From contig NZ_FTOT01000005.1 in assembly GCF_900156815.1 (NCBI RefSeq), forward strand, positions 265,588 through 329,587: a stretch of 64,000 bases of DNA, given 5' to 3'. The stretch is from Gemmobacter megaterium. GTDB taxonomy: Bacteria > Pseudomonadota > Alphaproteobacteria > Rhodobacterales > Rhodobacteraceae. The position numbers and the translations under genes were made by a program. Below, piece by piece: positions 53,677 through 62,160 of the stretch; the stretch's first letter is position 1, and the number at the start of each line of letters is the position of its first letter. The notes under the pieces were generated by a model, which was given only the letters and a program-made list of their open reading frames with translations, was not told the DNA's origin and did not search any database.

Positions 53677-54261
53677 ATGCACAGACAATCGCTCGTGATC
53701 GGAACGGGGGCGGTCGCGGATGCCGTGGCAACGGGATTGGCGGCACAGGGATGGAGCGTCCGCCGGCACGGGTCGGCGACCAGTGCCGATCTGTCCGGGG
53801 ACGAGGAGCTTCTGGCCTTCGTCGCCCCCGACAGCGCCGCCGATCCTGCCAGCGCCTTCGAGAACATCTGCCTTGCCCCTGCCCGCCTGGTCGAGGCCAT
53901 GGCCGCCCGGCTGTCGCCCCCCGTTTCCGACGATACAGGCGAATTGCGCGCATCCGGGCAGGCGGTGTTCATCCTTGCCCAGACCGCCCTGGTTCCCGGA
54001 CTTGGCCCCGATGGCAGCTATGGCGCGCAAGATGCGCTGCTTGGCTGGCTGCGCGGTGCGGCGCTATCGCTGGCGCCGCAGATGCGGCTGAACGCGGTGG
54101 CCTGCACGCCCGCTGCACCCGCAGATCTGACGCAGTTCCTTGCATGGCTGCTGTCGGCGCATGTGGTGACGGGACAGGTTCTGTCGCTTGGCACGCAGCC
54201 CCGGCTTGAGACGCCCTGGCGCGGGGCCGCACAGCGGAACCCGGCCGGCGTGACGGATTGA
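53677..54261 (+). CDS. Degenerate SDR-like Rossmann protein
   Basis: A 194-residue protein resembling a shortened short-chain dehydrogenase: an N-terminal beta-alpha unit VIGTGAVADAVATGLAAQGWSV, a central QAVFILAQTALVPG and SYGAQDALLGWLRGAALSL in the place of the YxxxK helix, but the Lys is missing (Tyr followed by GAQDA). The cofactor motif is GTGAVAD, not the usual TGxxxGxG. It probably has no oxidoreductase activity, or a changed one. GAGG lies directly before the ATG. It is the last gene of the S49 peptidase operon. Confidence 0.55.
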   Translation: MHRQSLVIGTGAVADAVATGLAAQGWSVRRHGSATSADLSGDEELLAFVAPDSAADPASAFENICLAPARLVEAMAARLSPPVSDDTGELRASGQAVFILAQTALVPGLGPDGSYGAQDALLGWLRGAALSLAPQMRLNAVACTPAAPADLTQFLAWLLSAHVVTGQVLSLGTQPRLETPWRGAAQRNPAGVTD

Positions 54262-54324
54262 CCTAAGGTCCGGCCTTGACTTGTGCACCAGCGGGACGCC
54301 TGTCATCAGGGGGTAACGATTCTG

Positions 54325-54400
54325 TCATTCGGATCAAGCATTTGATCAGGTCGAATATAATTATAAAGCATTTTCAATCAGTTAAGTTTGCGCCTATTTT
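54325..54400. other. AT-rich segment upstream of uvrC
   Basis: This stretch is strikingly AT-rich for the genome. It contains a perfect -10 TATAAT (54356-54361), TATAAA (54362-54367), and the inverted repeat GATCAA/TTGATC (54332-54347). It may simply be the uvrC promoter region, with a poor -35. A DnaA-box-like 9-mer lies about 70 bp further on. Confidence 0.5.
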
Positions 54401-54468
54401 TTGTGCAACTCAAGGAACAGGGCCGAAAACAAGGGAAATTCTCCTGTCCCCAAAAGTTCTCCGCAGAG

Positions 54469-54477
54469 TTATCCACA
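54469..54477 (+). promoter_or_regulatory. Consensus DnaA box
   Basis: TTATCCACA matches the strong DnaA-box consensus. It lies 77 bp upstream of the uvrC ATG and follows an AT-rich stretch. Only one perfect copy is seen, so DnaA control of the neighbouring promoter is more likely than an origin. Confidence 0.45.
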
Positions 54478-54553
54478 GAAACCGTGGACAGCTTTCTACT
54501 TGAAACATCGTGCCGGAACAGGCAGCCGAAGGGGACAGGCAGCGGGAATCACC

Positions 54554-56443
54554 ATGCAGGACGAACACCCCGGAACACCCGATCAACCCGCTGAGGACTT
54601 GGCCACCGGCCATGGCCTGATTGCACGGCTGGTCAGAGGGTTGGACAGTTCTCCCGGCGTCTACCGGATGCTGAACGCCGCCAACGAAGTGCTGTATGTC
54701 GGCAAGGCGCGCAACCTGAAGGCGCGGGTGTCGAACTATGCACGCCCCTCCGGGCATTCGGGCCGCATTGCCCGCATGATCGACGAAACCGCAAGCATGA
54801 TGTTCCTGACGACCCGCACCGAAGTCGAGGCGCTGCTGCTGGAACAGAACCTGATCAAGCAGCTAAAGCCCCGCTACAATGTGCTTATGCGGGATGACAA
54901 ATCGTTCCCGAACATCCTGATCACTGGCGACCATGCCTTTCCCCAGATCACCAAGCACCGGGGCAAGCGATCGGCGCCGGGGCATTACTTCGGCCCCTTT
55001 GCCAGCGCGGGCGCGGTGAACCGCACGCTCAGCCAGTTGCAAAAGGTGTTTCTGCTGCGCAACTGTTCGGATGCGATGTTCTCCTCGCGCAGCCGTCCTT
55101 GCCTGCTGCATCAGATCCGCCGCTGTTCCGCGCCATGCACCGGCGAAATCAGCGAGACCGATTATGCCGATCTGGTGCAGGACGCCCGACGCTTTCTGGA
55201 AGGGCGCACGACCCATGTTCAAGCAGAACTGGCCGCACAGATGCAAAGCGCCTCCGAGCAGATGGAATTCGAGCGCGCAGCGGCCTTGCGCGACCGGATC
55301 CGTGCCTTGACCAATGTGCAACAGACGCAAGGCATCAATCCGCGCGGCGTGGCCGAGGCGGATGTTGTGGCCGTGCACCTGCAAGGCGGACAAGCCTGTG
55401 TGCAGGTGTTCTTCATCCGGGCGCATCAAAGCTGGGGCAACAGCGATTTCTATCCGCGCACCGGGGCCGGGGCCGAGGAACCGGAGATCCTGCAAGCGTT
55501 TCTCGCGCAGTTCTACGATGGCAAGGAACCGCCCCGGCTGATCCTGCTGTCACATCAGGTCGAAGACCCCGATCTGCTGGGCCAGTTGCTGGGCGACCGG
55601 GCCGGGCGCAAGGTGGAACTGGCGGTGCCCCAGCGTGGCGAGAAGGCGGAACTGGTGGAAAACGCCCTGCGGAATGCAAAGGAAAGCCTGGGGCGGCGTC
55701 TGGCCGAGAACACCGCCCAGGCCAAGCTGCTGGACGGTCTGGCCGAGGCTTTTGGTCTGGAAGCGCCACCCAAACGGATCGAGGTTTACGACAACAGCCA
55801 TATCATGGGCACCAATGCCGTCGGCGGCATGATCGTTGCCGGGCCGGATGGCCTGATGAAGGGCGAATACCGCAAGTTCAACATCAAGGGCGAAGGGCTG
55901 ACCCCCGGCGACGATTTCGCCATGATGAAGGAGGTGCTGACCCGCCGCTTTGAACGCCTGCTGAAAGAAGACCCCGACCGCGCGTCCCCATCCTGGCCCG
56001 ACCTGCTGCTGATCGACGGAGGCGCCGGCCAGGTGTCGGCCGTACGCGAGGTCATGGAGGGCCTGGGCGTCGAGGACATCCCCTTTATCGGCGTTGCCAA
56101 GGGGGTCGACCGTGACCATGGCAAAGAGGAATTCCACCGCCCCGGCCAGCCGGTGATGGCATTGCCCCGCAACCACCCCGTGCTGTACTTCATCCAACGC
56201 CTGCGCGACGAGGCGCATCGGTTTGCCATCGGCACCCATCGCGCCAAACGCGCCAAGGCAATGACCGCCACCCCACTGGACGAGGTGCCGGGCGTCGGCG
56301 CCGCACGCAAGCGGGCATTGCTGGCGCATTTCGGCTCTGCCAAGGCGGTGTCGCGGGCGGGGCTGTCCGATCTGATGGCGGTTGACGGGATCTCCGAAGC
56401 ATTGGCCCAGACCATCCACGATTTCTTCAACCAGCGCGGCTGA
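54554..56443 (+). CDS. uvrC: UvrABC excinuclease subunit C
   Basis: A 629-residue nuclease: GIY-YIG domain at about 30-110 ([26 protein letters not shown]), the Cys-containing region [15 protein letters not shown] (about 178-192), the UVR motif near 215-250, an RNase H-like C-terminal endonuclease with [16 protein letters not shown] and LLIDGGAGQ, and a helix-hairpin-helix pair at the end ([16 protein letters not shown]). It cuts on both sides of DNA lesions. The start at 54554 gives the usual length; the frame extends upstream into the AT-rich spacer. Confidence 0.96.
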   Translation: MQDEHPGTPDQPAEDLATGHGLIARLVRGLDSSPGVYRMLNAANEVLYVGKARNLKARVSNYARPSGHSGRIARMIDETASMMFLTTRTEVEALLLEQNLIKQLKPRYNVLMRDDKSFPNILITGDHAFPQITKHRGKRSAPGHYFGPFASAGAVNRTLSQLQKVFLLRNCSDAMFSSRSRPCLLHQIRRCSAPCTGEISETDYADLVQDARRFLEGRTTHVQAELAAQMQSASEQMEFERAAALRDRIRALTNVQQTQGINPRGVAEADVVAVHLQGGQACVQVFFIRAHQSWGNSDFYPRTGAGAEEPEILQAFLAQFYDGKEPPRLILLSHQVEDPDLLGQLLGDRAGRKVELAVPQRGEKAELVENALRNAKESLGRRLAENTAQAKLLDGLAEAFGLEAPPKRIEVYDNSHIMGTNAVGGMIVAGPDGLMKGEYRKFNIKGEGLTPGDDFAMMKEVLTRRFERLLKEDPDRASPSWPDLLLIDGGAGQVSAVREVMEGLGVEDIPFIGVAKGVDRDHGKEEFHRPGQPVMALPRNHPVLYFIQRLRDEAHRFAIGTHRAKRAKAMTATPLDEVPGVGAARKRALLAHFGSAKAVSRAGLSDLMAVDGISEALAQTIHDFFNQRG

Positions 56444-56530
56444 CCGGCCACCTGTCTTGCAGGCAGAGCCGCTGCGGGCGGGATCGGCCACACAGTCCGC
56501 CGACGCCTTGGCCCAGGCGCCATGTGGCAG

Positions 56531-58015
56531 TCAGAAGGCCATCGTCGCCGCCACGGCGCGTTGCCAGCGGGCATAGGCAGCATCCCGTGTCGCTGCCGGC
56601 ATCCGGGGCTCGAACCGGCGGTCCAGCTCCCAAAGCCGGGCAAAATCTTCCGGGCCGCCGCAGACCCCGGCGCCATGGCCCGCCAGCCAGGCAGCCCCAA
56701 GCGCAGTGGTTTCGGTAATGGTGGGACGATCCACCGGGGCACCGGTGATATCGGCCAGAAACTGCATCGTCCAATCGCTGGCCGCCATGCCGCCATCCAC
56801 CCGCAGCACCCCCTGGGCGGTCGCGCCCCAATCGGCCCGCATCGCGTCCAGCAGATCGCGGGTCTGATAGCCAACGCTTTCCAGCGCGGCGCGGGCCAGT
56901 TCGGCGGGGCCAGAGTTGCGCGTCAGGCCAAAGATCGCCCCGCGCGACTCTGGCTGCCAGTACGGAGCACCCAGACCAGTGAAGGCAGGCACCATCACAA
57001 CGCCTTGCGCAGGGTCGGCAGCCGCCGCCAGTGGCTGGGTCTCTGCCGCGTCGCGGATCAGCCGCAGCCCGTCACGCAGCCATTGCACCACGGCGCCAGC
57101 GACAAAGATCGACCCTTCCAGCGCATAGGTCGTCTGGCCGTTCAGCCGATACGCAATGGTTGTCAGCAACTGATGCGACGAAGCAACCTGCCGGGTTCCG
57201 GTGTTCAACAGCGCAAAACACCCGGTGCCGTAGGTGGATTTCATCATGCCGGGGCGGAAACACGCCTGGCCCATCGTTGCCGCCTGCTGATCGCCCGCAA
57301 CGCCAAAGATGGGAATCGGGCTGCCAAACAGATCTGCCCGTGTCGTGCCAAAGGCAGCGGCGCAGTCCTTCACCTCGGGCAACACGGAGGCAGGAATATC
57401 CAGCAGGCCACAAATCTCGGCGTCCCAGGCACCCTGGCCGATATCATACAACATCGTGCGCGAGGCATTCGTAACATCCGTCGCGTGCACCTTGCCGCCG
57501 GTCAGATTCCAGATCAGCCAGCTATCGACCGTCCCGAAGGCAAGTTCGCCACGCTGGGCCCGTTCGCGGGCACCAGGAACATGGTCAAGCAGCCAGGACA
57601 GCTTCGTCCCGGAAAAATAGGGATCCAGCCGCAGACCCGTGCGCGCGCGGATCAGCGCCTCATGCCCGGCCTGCCGCAAATCGGCACAGCGCCCGGCTGT
57701 GCGACGGTCTTGCCAGACGATGGCCGCGTGCAACGGCCTGCCGGTCGCCCGATCCCACAGCAGGGTGGTCTCGCGCTGATTGGTGATGCCGATGGCGGCG
57801 ATGTCATGGACGCCGGTGCCCGCGCGTTCGATCGCGGCACGCGCCGTGGCTGCGACACTGGACCACAGATCCATGGGATCATGCTCTACCCAGCCGGGCG
57901 CCGGAAAATGCTGCGCAAACTCCTGCTGTGCCTGGGCGACAGGCCGCAATGCCGCGTCGAACAGGATTGATCGGGAAGAGGTGGTTCCCTGGTCAATGGC
58001 AAGGATATGGGTCAT
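56531..58015 (-). CDS. glpK: Glycerol kinase
   Basis: A 494-residue FGGY-family kinase that phosphorylates glycerol to glycerol-3-phosphate. It starts [20 protein letters not shown] and has [30 protein letters not shown] and [24 protein letters not shown] immediately precedes the ATG. It lies 161 bp downstream of glpD on the same strand, with a hairpin between. Both enzymes can use glycerol or the products of Ugp uptake. Confidence 0.96.
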   Translation of the reverse strand: MTHILAIDQGTTSSRSILFDAALRPVAQAQQEFAQHFPAPGWVEHDPMDLWSSVAATARAAIERAGTGVHDIAAIGITNQRETTLLWDRATGRPLHAAIVWQDRRTAGRCADLRQAGHEALIRARTGLRLDPYFSGTKLSWLLDHVPGARERAQRGELAFGTVDSWLIWNLTGGKVHATDVTNASRTMLYDIGQGAWDAEICGLLDIPASVLPEVKDCAAAFGTTRADLFGSPIPIFGVAGDQQAATMGQACFRPGMMKSTYGTGCFALLNTGTRQVASSHQLLTTIAYRLNGQTTYALEGSIFVAGAVVQWLRDGLRLIRDAAETQPLAAAADPAQGVVMVPAFTGLGAPYWQPESRGAIFGLTRNSGPAELARAALESVGYQTRDLLDAMRADWGATAQGVLRVDGGMAASDWTMQFLADITGAPVDRPTITETTALGAAWLAGHGAGVCGGPEDFARLWELDRRFEPRMPAATRDAAYARWQRAVAATMAF

Positions 58016-58058
58016 CGGCGCCTCCGTTGCGACACGGGCAGTCTAACGCGGGACAGCC

Positions 58059-58081
58059 GCCGGATGCATCCAGCATCCGGC
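58059..58081 (-). promoter_or_regulatory. Hairpin between glpD and glpK
   Basis: GCCGGATGC, loop ATCCA, GCATCCGGC: a perfect 9-bp stem 95 bp beyond the glpD stop. It could partially terminate glpD transcripts or stabilise one of the two messages. Confidence 0.5.
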
Positions 58082-58175
58082 ACGAACGATCAGCCGGGCG
58101 GTGGGCTTTCGGCCCGCTCAGGCCCGTTGCAGGCACGTCACCCCCTGAAGGCATCTGGATCAGCGCACAGGGCGA

Positions 58176-59765
58176 TCACTCGGACTGCATCCAGGAGCCA
58201 AGCGCCGCAATCTGACCGGGCAGCAGACGCAGGCCAAGGCGGGTGCGTCGCCAGACAACATCGTCTGCGGTATGCGCCCATTCGTGTCGCATCAACCAAC
58301 GCACCTCGGCCTCGGTCAGGGTGGCGCCGAAGTCGCGCCCGAGATCGGCAAACGACCCGGCCGTGCCCAGCAGCGCAAAGCTGTCGGTTCCATAATGGCG
58401 GATCAGACGCGCGGCATGATCGGCCCCCAGCCAGGGATATGTCGCGTGCAGACGGGCGATCAGCGCCGGAACGCCGTCATGGGCAAAATCGCCGCCCGGC
58501 AGTGGCACGCCTGCGGTCCAGTTGCCGCGCAAACCGGGATACAGGGGCGAAAGTTTCGTCAGGGCCGATTCAGCGAGCCGCCGATAGGTGGTGATCTTGC
58601 CGCCAAACACATTCAACAGCGCTGCACCGCCTGGATGCTCAAGCTGTAGAACGTAGTCCCGCGTTGCCGCAGTGGCAGAGCTTGCACCGTCATCATAGAG
58701 CGGACGGACACCGGAATACGTCCACACGACATCTGCGGCGCTGAGCGGGCGCGCGAAATAGGTCGACGCAAAGGCAAGAAGATAGTCTCGTTCTGCCGCC
58801 GAGCAACGCGCATCGGACGGGGTGCCGGTGTGATCCTGATCCGTGGTCCCGATCAGCGTGAAATCCTGCTCGTAAGGAATGGCAAAGATGATCCGCCCGT
58901 CCCGACCCTGAAAGAAATAGCTGCGGTCATGGTCAAACAACCGCCGGGTCACGATATGGCTGCCGCGCACCAGACGAATGGTCGTGGGCCTGTCTTCACG
59001 AACGACGTCGTGCAGGATGTTCTGCACCCATGGCCCGCCGGCATTGACCAGCGTGCGGGCCCGGTGAACGCTGCGCCCGTCGGGACCGCTCGTTTCGATC
59101 CGCCAGATACCATCTTCGGGGACGGCACTGGTCACGCGGGTGCGGGTCAGGATATGTGCGCCGCGCAGGGCAGCGTCGCGCGCGTTGAGAACGACCAGAC
59201 GGGAATCCTGCACCCAGCAGTCCGAATATTCGAACGCCTTGGTGAACTCCGGGCGCAAGGCACGGCCCGCAGGATCCTGGCGCAGGTCGAGTGTACGGGT
59301 GGCAGGCAGGATGCGCCGCCCCCCCATCCGATCATACATCATCAGGCCCAGTCGGATCATCCAGTCCGGGCGGCGCCCCTTCATCCAGGGCAGAAGCCGG
59401 GCCATCAATCGGCTGGCAGGGGTATCGGTGTCAAACCGCATGGTCGGATGCAGCGGCAACACGAATCGCATTGGCCAACTGATATGCGGCATCGCTGTCA
59501 GCAGGGTCTCGCGTTCTTCCAGCGCCTCGCGAACCAGGCGGAATTCGAAGTATTCCAGATACCGCAACCCGCCATGGAAAAGCTTGGTGGAGGCAGAGGA
59601 CGTGCCCTGCGCCAGATCTGCCTGTTCGGCCAGCACGACAGACAGCCCACGGCCCGCCGCATCCCGTGCGATACCGCATCCATTGATCCCGCCGCCGATG
59701 ATGAACACATCAATCAGGTCGGGCAGTGTCCGGTGCTGCACAATGGCCTCCATCGCTTTGCGCAT
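58176..59765 (-). CDS. glpD: Glycerol-3-phosphate dehydrogenase (aerobic)
   Basis: A 529-residue FAD enzyme at the inner membrane that oxidises glycerol-3-phosphate to dihydroxyacetone phosphate and reduces quinone. Motifs: FIIGGGINGCGIARDAAGRG (about 20-39) for FAD, STKLFHGGLRYLE, VNAGGPWV, GTTDQDHTG and the C-terminal WLMRHEWAHTADDVVWRRTR. The ATG at 59765 lacks a clear Shine-Dalgarno; the in-frame ATG at 59753 is an alternative. It is upstream of glpK in the same direction. Confidence 0.95.
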   Translation of the reverse strand: MRKAMEAIVQHRTLPDLIDVFIIGGGINGCGIARDAAGRGLSVVLAEQADLAQGTSSASTKLFHGGLRYLEYFEFRLVREALEERETLLTAMPHISWPMRFVLPLHPTMRFDTDTPASRLMARLLPWMKGRRPDWMIRLGLMMYDRMGGRRILPATRTLDLRQDPAGRALRPEFTKAFEYSDCWVQDSRLVVLNARDAALRGAHILTRTRVTSAVPEDGIWRIETSGPDGRSVHRARTLVNAGGPWVQNILHDVVREDRPTTIRLVRGSHIVTRRLFDHDRSYFFQGRDGRIIFAIPYEQDFTLIGTTDQDHTGTPSDARCSAAERDYLLAFASTYFARPLSAADVVWTYSGVRPLYDDGASSATAATRDYVLQLEHPGGAALLNVFGGKITTYRRLAESALTKLSPLYPGLRGNWTAGVPLPGGDFAHDGVPALIARLHATYPWLGADHAARLIRHYGTDSFALLGTAGSFADLGRDFGATLTEAEVRWLMRHEWAHTADDVVWRRTRLGLRLLPGQIAALGSWMQSE

Positions 59766-59782
59766 AATGGTTGAATATTTTC

Positions 59783-59794
59783 GTTTTGTAAAAC
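59783..59794. promoter_or_regulatory. Inverted repeat upstream of glpD
   Basis: GTTTT, GT, AAAAC lies in an AT-rich stretch 18-30 bp before the glpD ATG, next to TTTTCG. DeoR-family GlpR repressors bind TTTCG-like repeats, so this may be an operator or part of the promoter; the match is weak. Confidence 0.3.
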
Positions 59795-59979
59795 TTTTAA
59801 CTCGCTTTCACGCGATTTTGGGCGCCTCCGCACGAGAAATCGCGCCCTGCCGCAGGCCGGTATCACCTGCGGTGACGGGCGGCAGTGCCCGACTCTGGCA
59901 AAGCGCGCCAGGTTGCAGGCCGGTGCTGTCGGATAGGTTGCGGAACGGCGGCACGCCGATGGTTGCGACGAGAACCGCC

Positions 59980-60333
59980 CTAGGTTGAACGCGACTCCAG
60001 ATAGATCCGCACGGCATCCTGAACATGACGAAAGCGATCGCCTCCAAGATGTTTGCCACCATACCAGCGAGTCACAACGATGATGTGGTTGCGCAGTCCG
60101 GCCGACTCGAGCATCCGCAGGATGATCGCCCCGGCGCCGGATTCCCCATCGTCGTTCTTGGACGGCCCCTCCGCCAGAAGCACCCCCCACGTGTTGTGGG
60201 TCGCCTTGGCGAATTTCTTGTTGCGCTTCAGGGTCTTGATAAAATCTTTCGCATCGGCCTCGGACGCACAAGGACCGCCCGACACGGCGTAGCGCGATCC
60301 ACGATCAGAGATGATGCCTTCAAAGATCTGCAT
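59980..60333 (-). CDS. YigZ/IMPACT-family protein, short form
   Basis: A 117-residue protein consisting of the IMPACT N-terminal (UPF0029) domain: FEGIISDRGSRYAVSGGPC, the conserved THNTWGVLL, and HIIVVTRWYGGKHLGGDRFRHV. The usual C-terminal ferredoxin-like domain of YigZ is absent, as in other short alphaproteobacterial members. Function is unresolved; relatives bind ribosome-associated factors. The ATG at 60333 starts a sequence that matches the family; the longer frame to 60414 reads into the tRNA fragment. Confidence 0.8.
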   Translation of the reverse strand: MQIFEGIISDRGSRYAVSGGPCASEADAKDFIKTLKRNKKFAKATHNTWGVLLAEGPSKNDDGESGAGAIILRMLESAGLRNHIIVVTRWYGGKHLGGDRFRHVQDAVRIYLESRST

Positions 60334-60364
60334 GGCCCCTATCCAACAGGCAGGGCATAGCAAG

Positions 60365-60414
60365 TGGTCGGGGCGGAGGGATTCGAACTCTCGACCTACG
60401 GTACCCAAAACCAT
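60365..60414 (-). pseudogene. tRNA-Pro(TGG) 3' fragment, probable attachment site
   Basis: On the reverse strand this carries an anticodon arm ATGGT/ACCGT around loop TTTGGGT (anticodon TGG), a variable region, a T-arm with TTCGAAT and one A-C mismatch, the acceptor 3' strand CGCCCCG and ACCA. The 5' half (acceptor 5' strand and D-arm) is missing. A short TGGGGCG further upstream (60418-60424) can pair with the acceptor strand by chance or by design, but there is no D-arm. Best read as the 3' duplication left by site-specific integration into an intact tRNA-Pro. Confidence 0.7.
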
Positions 60415-60426
60415 TGCCGCCCCATG

Positions 60427-60451
60427 AATTTGCAGGACTTTCCTGCAAATT
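60427..60451. repeat. Perfect hairpin next to the attachment site
   Basis: AATTTGCAGGA, loop CTT, TCCTGCAAATT: an 11-bp perfect inverted repeat 12 bp inside the island boundary. It could be a recombinase arm site, a structured single-stranded att element or a terminator. Confidence 0.6.
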
Positions 60452-60546
60452 GGCTACGCGCGGGGCTGTTTGGCGTCAATGGCTTATGGGGGCGGTGCAA
60501 ACCGGAAATCACAAAAATTCGGTGGCGGCCGGGCCAGATCGCAATC

Positions 60547-60840
60547 TCACCGCCTCGGCATCTTGAACGCACCGGGCGCCCAATAGACCTCGACACGCGG
60601 ATGGGTCAGCCCACAGGTCTGGCACCGCATTTTCCCTTCGGCCTCTGGCGTGACGCCGCCAATGGCACATTTGGGCTGGCAGCGCGAGGGATGTGCTTGT
60701 TGGACGCCGGCCAACTGTGGGCATAAGTTGTTCAATTGAAGAGGCTTGGGCGGCGCGCTCCACCGACGGTTAGAAAAACTGCTTGTACTTATGACGAAGG
60801 CAACGCACAAAAAGGGTTGGAAAAAAGGTTGAGCGTTCAT
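60547..60840 (-). CDS. Possible zinc-ribbon protein or gene remnant
   Basis: A 97-codon frame whose C-terminal half looks coding: SRCQPKCAIGGVTPEAEG, then MRCQTCGLTHPRVEVYW and KMPRR at the end, a CxxxC...CxxC zinc-ribbon pattern with high-GC chromosome-like codons. The N-terminal half is not convincing. It may be the 3' end of a truncated gene at the island edge. Apart from this, a candidate promoter and the hairpin, I see nothing in the 440 bp between the tRNA fragment and the next gene. Confidence 0.3.
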   Translation of the reverse strand: MNAQPFFQPFLCVAFVISTSSFSNRRWSAPPKPLQLNNLCPQLAGVQQAHPSRCQPKCAIGGVTPEAEGKMRCQTCGLTHPRVEVYWAPGAFKMPRR

Positions 60841-60845
60841 ATGTG
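60817..60845 (+). promoter_or_regulatory. Candidate promoter of the three-gene island operon
   Basis: TTGGAA (60817-60822) and TATGTG (60840-60845), 17 bp apart, lie 24 bp before the first ATG, which has GAGGAAG as ribosome-binding site. Both hexamers are moderate matches. Confidence 0.35.
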
Positions 60846-60868
60846 ACTCTCAGCCAGCCGAGGAAGAC

Positions 60869-61627
60869 ATGACTGATTTTTCAGCACAATCCGTTCAGTT
60901 TGCTTGGTTCGTAGTGGACACTTCCACAATGATGGCTGACACGCTGATGAAGGGCATCCTCGCGCTTGACGCTGACACTGTACAATCGAACCGCGTTCCC
61001 AGCCCACAGATGCCCTTCTTGAGTTCCGCCACTCGCGTTGAGGGGAAGCTGAAGTATACCTTAAACGTGTCGCCAGGAAGGGTTGATCTGTTCATTCAGC
61101 CTGCGGCCGACCCGACCGATGGGCTGTTCCCGATGATGGATGCGCAACATGCGTTCGCTTCAGTGATCGGCGGGCTCGAACGTAAGGGGTCGCTGAGCTT
61201 ACCAAATGTCTACCGATTTGCTGTTGTTTGTGCGTTCCTCGATGCTGCGGCAGGCCTTGAGGATGCTAATGTGGCTTTCTTCAAAAAAGTTGGATTGCCT
61301 TATTTGGCGGGAGCAACAGACCAGGATTTCAGTCTCAACTTGCGCAAGTCGATTGATGAGCCAAGGGTTGAAATGAATAGATTGGTTCGCTACTCGGTAG
61401 ATTTGGTTCAGCAATTGGAAATGATTGCACCTGCATCCGGGTTCGCCAATCTTAGTAACAGTAGACTCATAAGAGAATTGTATTTCTTGCGCTCCACAAT
61501 CGATGTGAACAACGTGCCCACGAATTCAGTATTTTTTGATGGCTGTCAGGTTCTGGCGATGGCAAAGGCGTTTACAGAAGAGGCGGCTAACCTTCATCGG
61601 ATGCGCAATATTGGTGAGCTGGCATGA
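60869..61627 (+). CDS. Unrecognised island protein, first gene of a three-gene operon
   Basis: A 252-residue protein with no family I can name with confidence. It has no signal peptide or membrane segment. The N-terminal half (to about residue 85) looks beta-rich (VQFAWFVVDTS, GKLKYTLNVSPGRVDLFIQP); the rest is mixed with helices and ends in a helical stretch. The overall size and the beta-rich start recall the sporadically distributed TIGR04255-type proteins, but the motifs do not clearly match. A GAGGAAG precedes the ATG. The next gene's ATG overlaps its stop (ATGA). Confidence 0.75.
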   Translation: MTDFSAQSVQFAWFVVDTSTMMADTLMKGILALDADTVQSNRVPSPQMPFLSSATRVEGKLKYTLNVSPGRVDLFIQPAADPTDGLFPMMDAQHAFASVIGGLERKGSLSLPNVYRFAVVCAFLDAAAGLEDANVAFFKKVGLPYLAGATDQDFSLNLRKSIDEPRVEMNRLVRYSVDLVQQLEMIAPASGFANLSNSRLIRELYFLRSTIDVNNVPTNSVFFDGCQVLAMAKAFTEEAANLHRMRNIGELA

Positions 61628-62160
61628 CTGAGCAAGAGAGAAATTCATCGTCGGCAAACAGCGTAAGGCTGATGCCAGTTTCCTATTCTTCTGCCCAAGT
61701 CTTTCAACCTCGAACCTGGATTATGAACGATAATAGGGATGCGGCAGACCTGATGTCGGTGAACGGCACCATCCGACCGCGCAGCAACTGGGAGACGCAT
61801 TTGTTTGATCAAGTCAACCAGCTAGTATTCCAGATGACGCGTATGCCGGATGGACATGATTTTCACTTGGATGCAAATGTAGCGAGGAGGGCTGCCGACC
61901 TCCTTGGGGCGATACAGGCGAATAGCAGACTCGACGCCCCTCGTGTAATTAACGAGGAGGGAGACACAATTCTTTTTACCTGGGAAGAATTTGGCCTGAA
62001 GAAGTATCTATGCATTGACAATGAAGAAGTTGAGTTGCGCATAAGGAAGCCAGGCACACAATTTTCTACTTCCGAGCCCCTGACGCATGACGGCCATGTC
62101 GATATTTCTGTTTTGCTGAATGCTCTTGGCGCAGAGGTAAGGTCTGGTTCGGTTCGATAA
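61624..62160 (+). CDS. Unrecognised island protein, second gene
   Basis: A 178-residue soluble protein. The first 50 residues are Ser/Asn-rich and probably flexible; the C-terminal part has a beta-hairpin-like pattern GDTILFTWEEFGLKKYLCI followed by NEEVELRI, resembling small partner proteins encoded beside TIGR04255-type genes. No enzyme motif is visible. Start and stop overlap those of both neighbours (ATGA upstream, TAATG downstream), so the three proteins are likely made in fixed ratio. Confidence 0.72.
   Translation: MTEQERNSSSANSVRLMPVSYSSAQVFQPRTWIMNDNRDAADLMSVNGTIRPRSNWETHLFDQVNQLVFQMTRMPDGHDFHLDANVARRAADLLGAIQANSRLDAPRVINEEGDTILFTWEEFGLKKYLCIDNEEVELRIRKPGTQFSTSEPLTHDGHVDISVLLNALGAEVRSGSVR

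Noticed and set aside
54262..54553. Chromosomal origin of replication
   Set aside because: An AT-rich stretch and one perfect DnaA box are not enough; no box cluster and no origin-linked genes (dnaA, hemE, parAB) are near.
60365..60424. Functional D-armless tRNA-Pro
   Set aside because: TGGGGCG can pair with the acceptor strand, but a bacterial tRNA without a D-arm would be unprecedented to my knowledge, and the T-stem has a mismatch; an attachment-site fragment is simpler.
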